The position numbers were made by a program, and so were the translations under genes. Shown here piece after piece: positions 7,065 to 7,301 of a stretch of DNA of 7,301 bases. Positions within the stretch are counted from its first letter, which is position 1. Each line of letters opens with the position of its first letter. Origin of the DNA: an uncultured Bacteroidales bacterium (GTDB lineage Bacteria > Bacteroidota > Bacteroidia > Bacteroidales > Muribaculaceae); assembly GCA_900554345.1 (NCBI GenBank), contig USHH01000110.1, positions 1 to 7,301 on the forward strand. Direction: 5' to 3'. The notes under the pieces were generated by a model. That model was not told the DNA's origin. It did no database searches and saw nothing but the letters and a program-made list of their open reading frames with translations.

Positions 7065-7301
7065 ACGTAATTTCCAACATCCTCTACTGGATATCGACCG
7101 GCCTGCTGGTGCCGGTGATCGTATTGCTGATCTTTTTCTTCATCCGTGCCCTCATCCTGATCGGGACATTCTTCGGGCAATATCTCAACGAGAAGAAGAC
7201 CGTCGCCCCGCTCTATGACAAGGTTGAGAAGCTGACGCCTGACGAAGTCGAAGGCTTCTATGAGTCGCTTTCTCGCCCCAGCACGGGCGGGGAGTCCCAC
7301 C
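7061..7301 (+). CDS. hmuU: ExbB/TolQ/MotA-family proton-channel protein, HmuU-like (5' part only)
   Basis: Eighty codons are open from an ATG that overlaps the preceding stop (ATGA) to the window end. The N-terminus reads MNVISNILYWISTGLLVPVI and continues through a hydrophobic helix to about residue 40 (FFIRALILIGTFFG), followed by a charged cytoplasmic-looking stretch (EKK, YDKVEKLTPDEVE). This matches the start of the MotA/TolQ/ExbB-like HmuU of Bacteroidota hmu operons, which would normally continue with two more helices forming the proton path; those are not in the window. ExbB-type proteins form multimeric inner-membrane channels that turn the proton gradient into mechanical work on a partner. 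Here the partner could be the TonB system serving the receptor or the membrane-anchored chelatase itself. No Shine-Dalgarno is visible; the upstream bases are A-rich, as is common in this phylum. The assignment is by order and the first helix only. Confidence 0.72.
   Translation, partial: MNVISNILYWISTGLLVPVIVLLIFFFIRALILIGTFFGQYLNEKKTVAPLYDKVEKLTPDEVEGFYESLSRPSTGGESH

Overview
The window is GC-rich (roughly 60% by eye) and almost entirely coding on the + strand. It holds most of one tightly packed operon that matches the hmu heme-acquisition locus of Bacteroidota (order hmuY-R-S-T-U-V in Porphyromonas gingivalis). The gene order, the protein families and the weak Shine-Dalgarno signals before most genes point to a GC-rich member of the Bacteroidales; Muribaculaceae- or Alistipes-like gut bacteria would fit, but the sequence alone does not settle the genus.

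Layout: (1) 1-126 is the 3' end of an upstream gene with an all-beta-looking C-terminus, possibly a small surface or outer-membrane lipoprotein of the calycin-like or HmuY-like type; it contains a C8 tract inside a perfect 7-bp inverted repeat. (2) 131-2131 is a TonB-dependent outer-membrane receptor (HmuR-like) with the FRAP and NPDL heme-receptor motifs. (3) 2137-6369 is a 1410-residue CobN-type chelatase (HmuS-like) with a transmembrane anchor at each end. (4) 6369-7064 is a polytopic membrane protein (HmuT-like). (5) 7061 to the window end is the start of an ExbB/TolQ/MotA-family proton-channel protein (HmuU-like). Gaps between genes are 4 bp and 5 bp, followed by overlaps of 1 bp and 4 bp, so the set is almost certainly co-transcribed and translationally coupled. 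No promoter or terminator is visible; both should lie outside the window.

Probable joint role: the receptor imports heme (or a related metallated tetrapyrrole) across the outer membrane, the periplasm-facing chelatase binds it and probably removes its metal, and the HmuT/HmuU inner-membrane proteins may supply proton-motive energy in place of the ATPase partners used by classical CobN/ChlH chelatases. The family assignments rest on visible motifs. The dechelatase role and energy coupling are inferences from what is known of the hmu locus. The most notable oddities are a Met where P. gingivalis HmuR has its essential barrel histidine, a Met-rich segment in the middle of the chelatase, and the C8 tract upstream.
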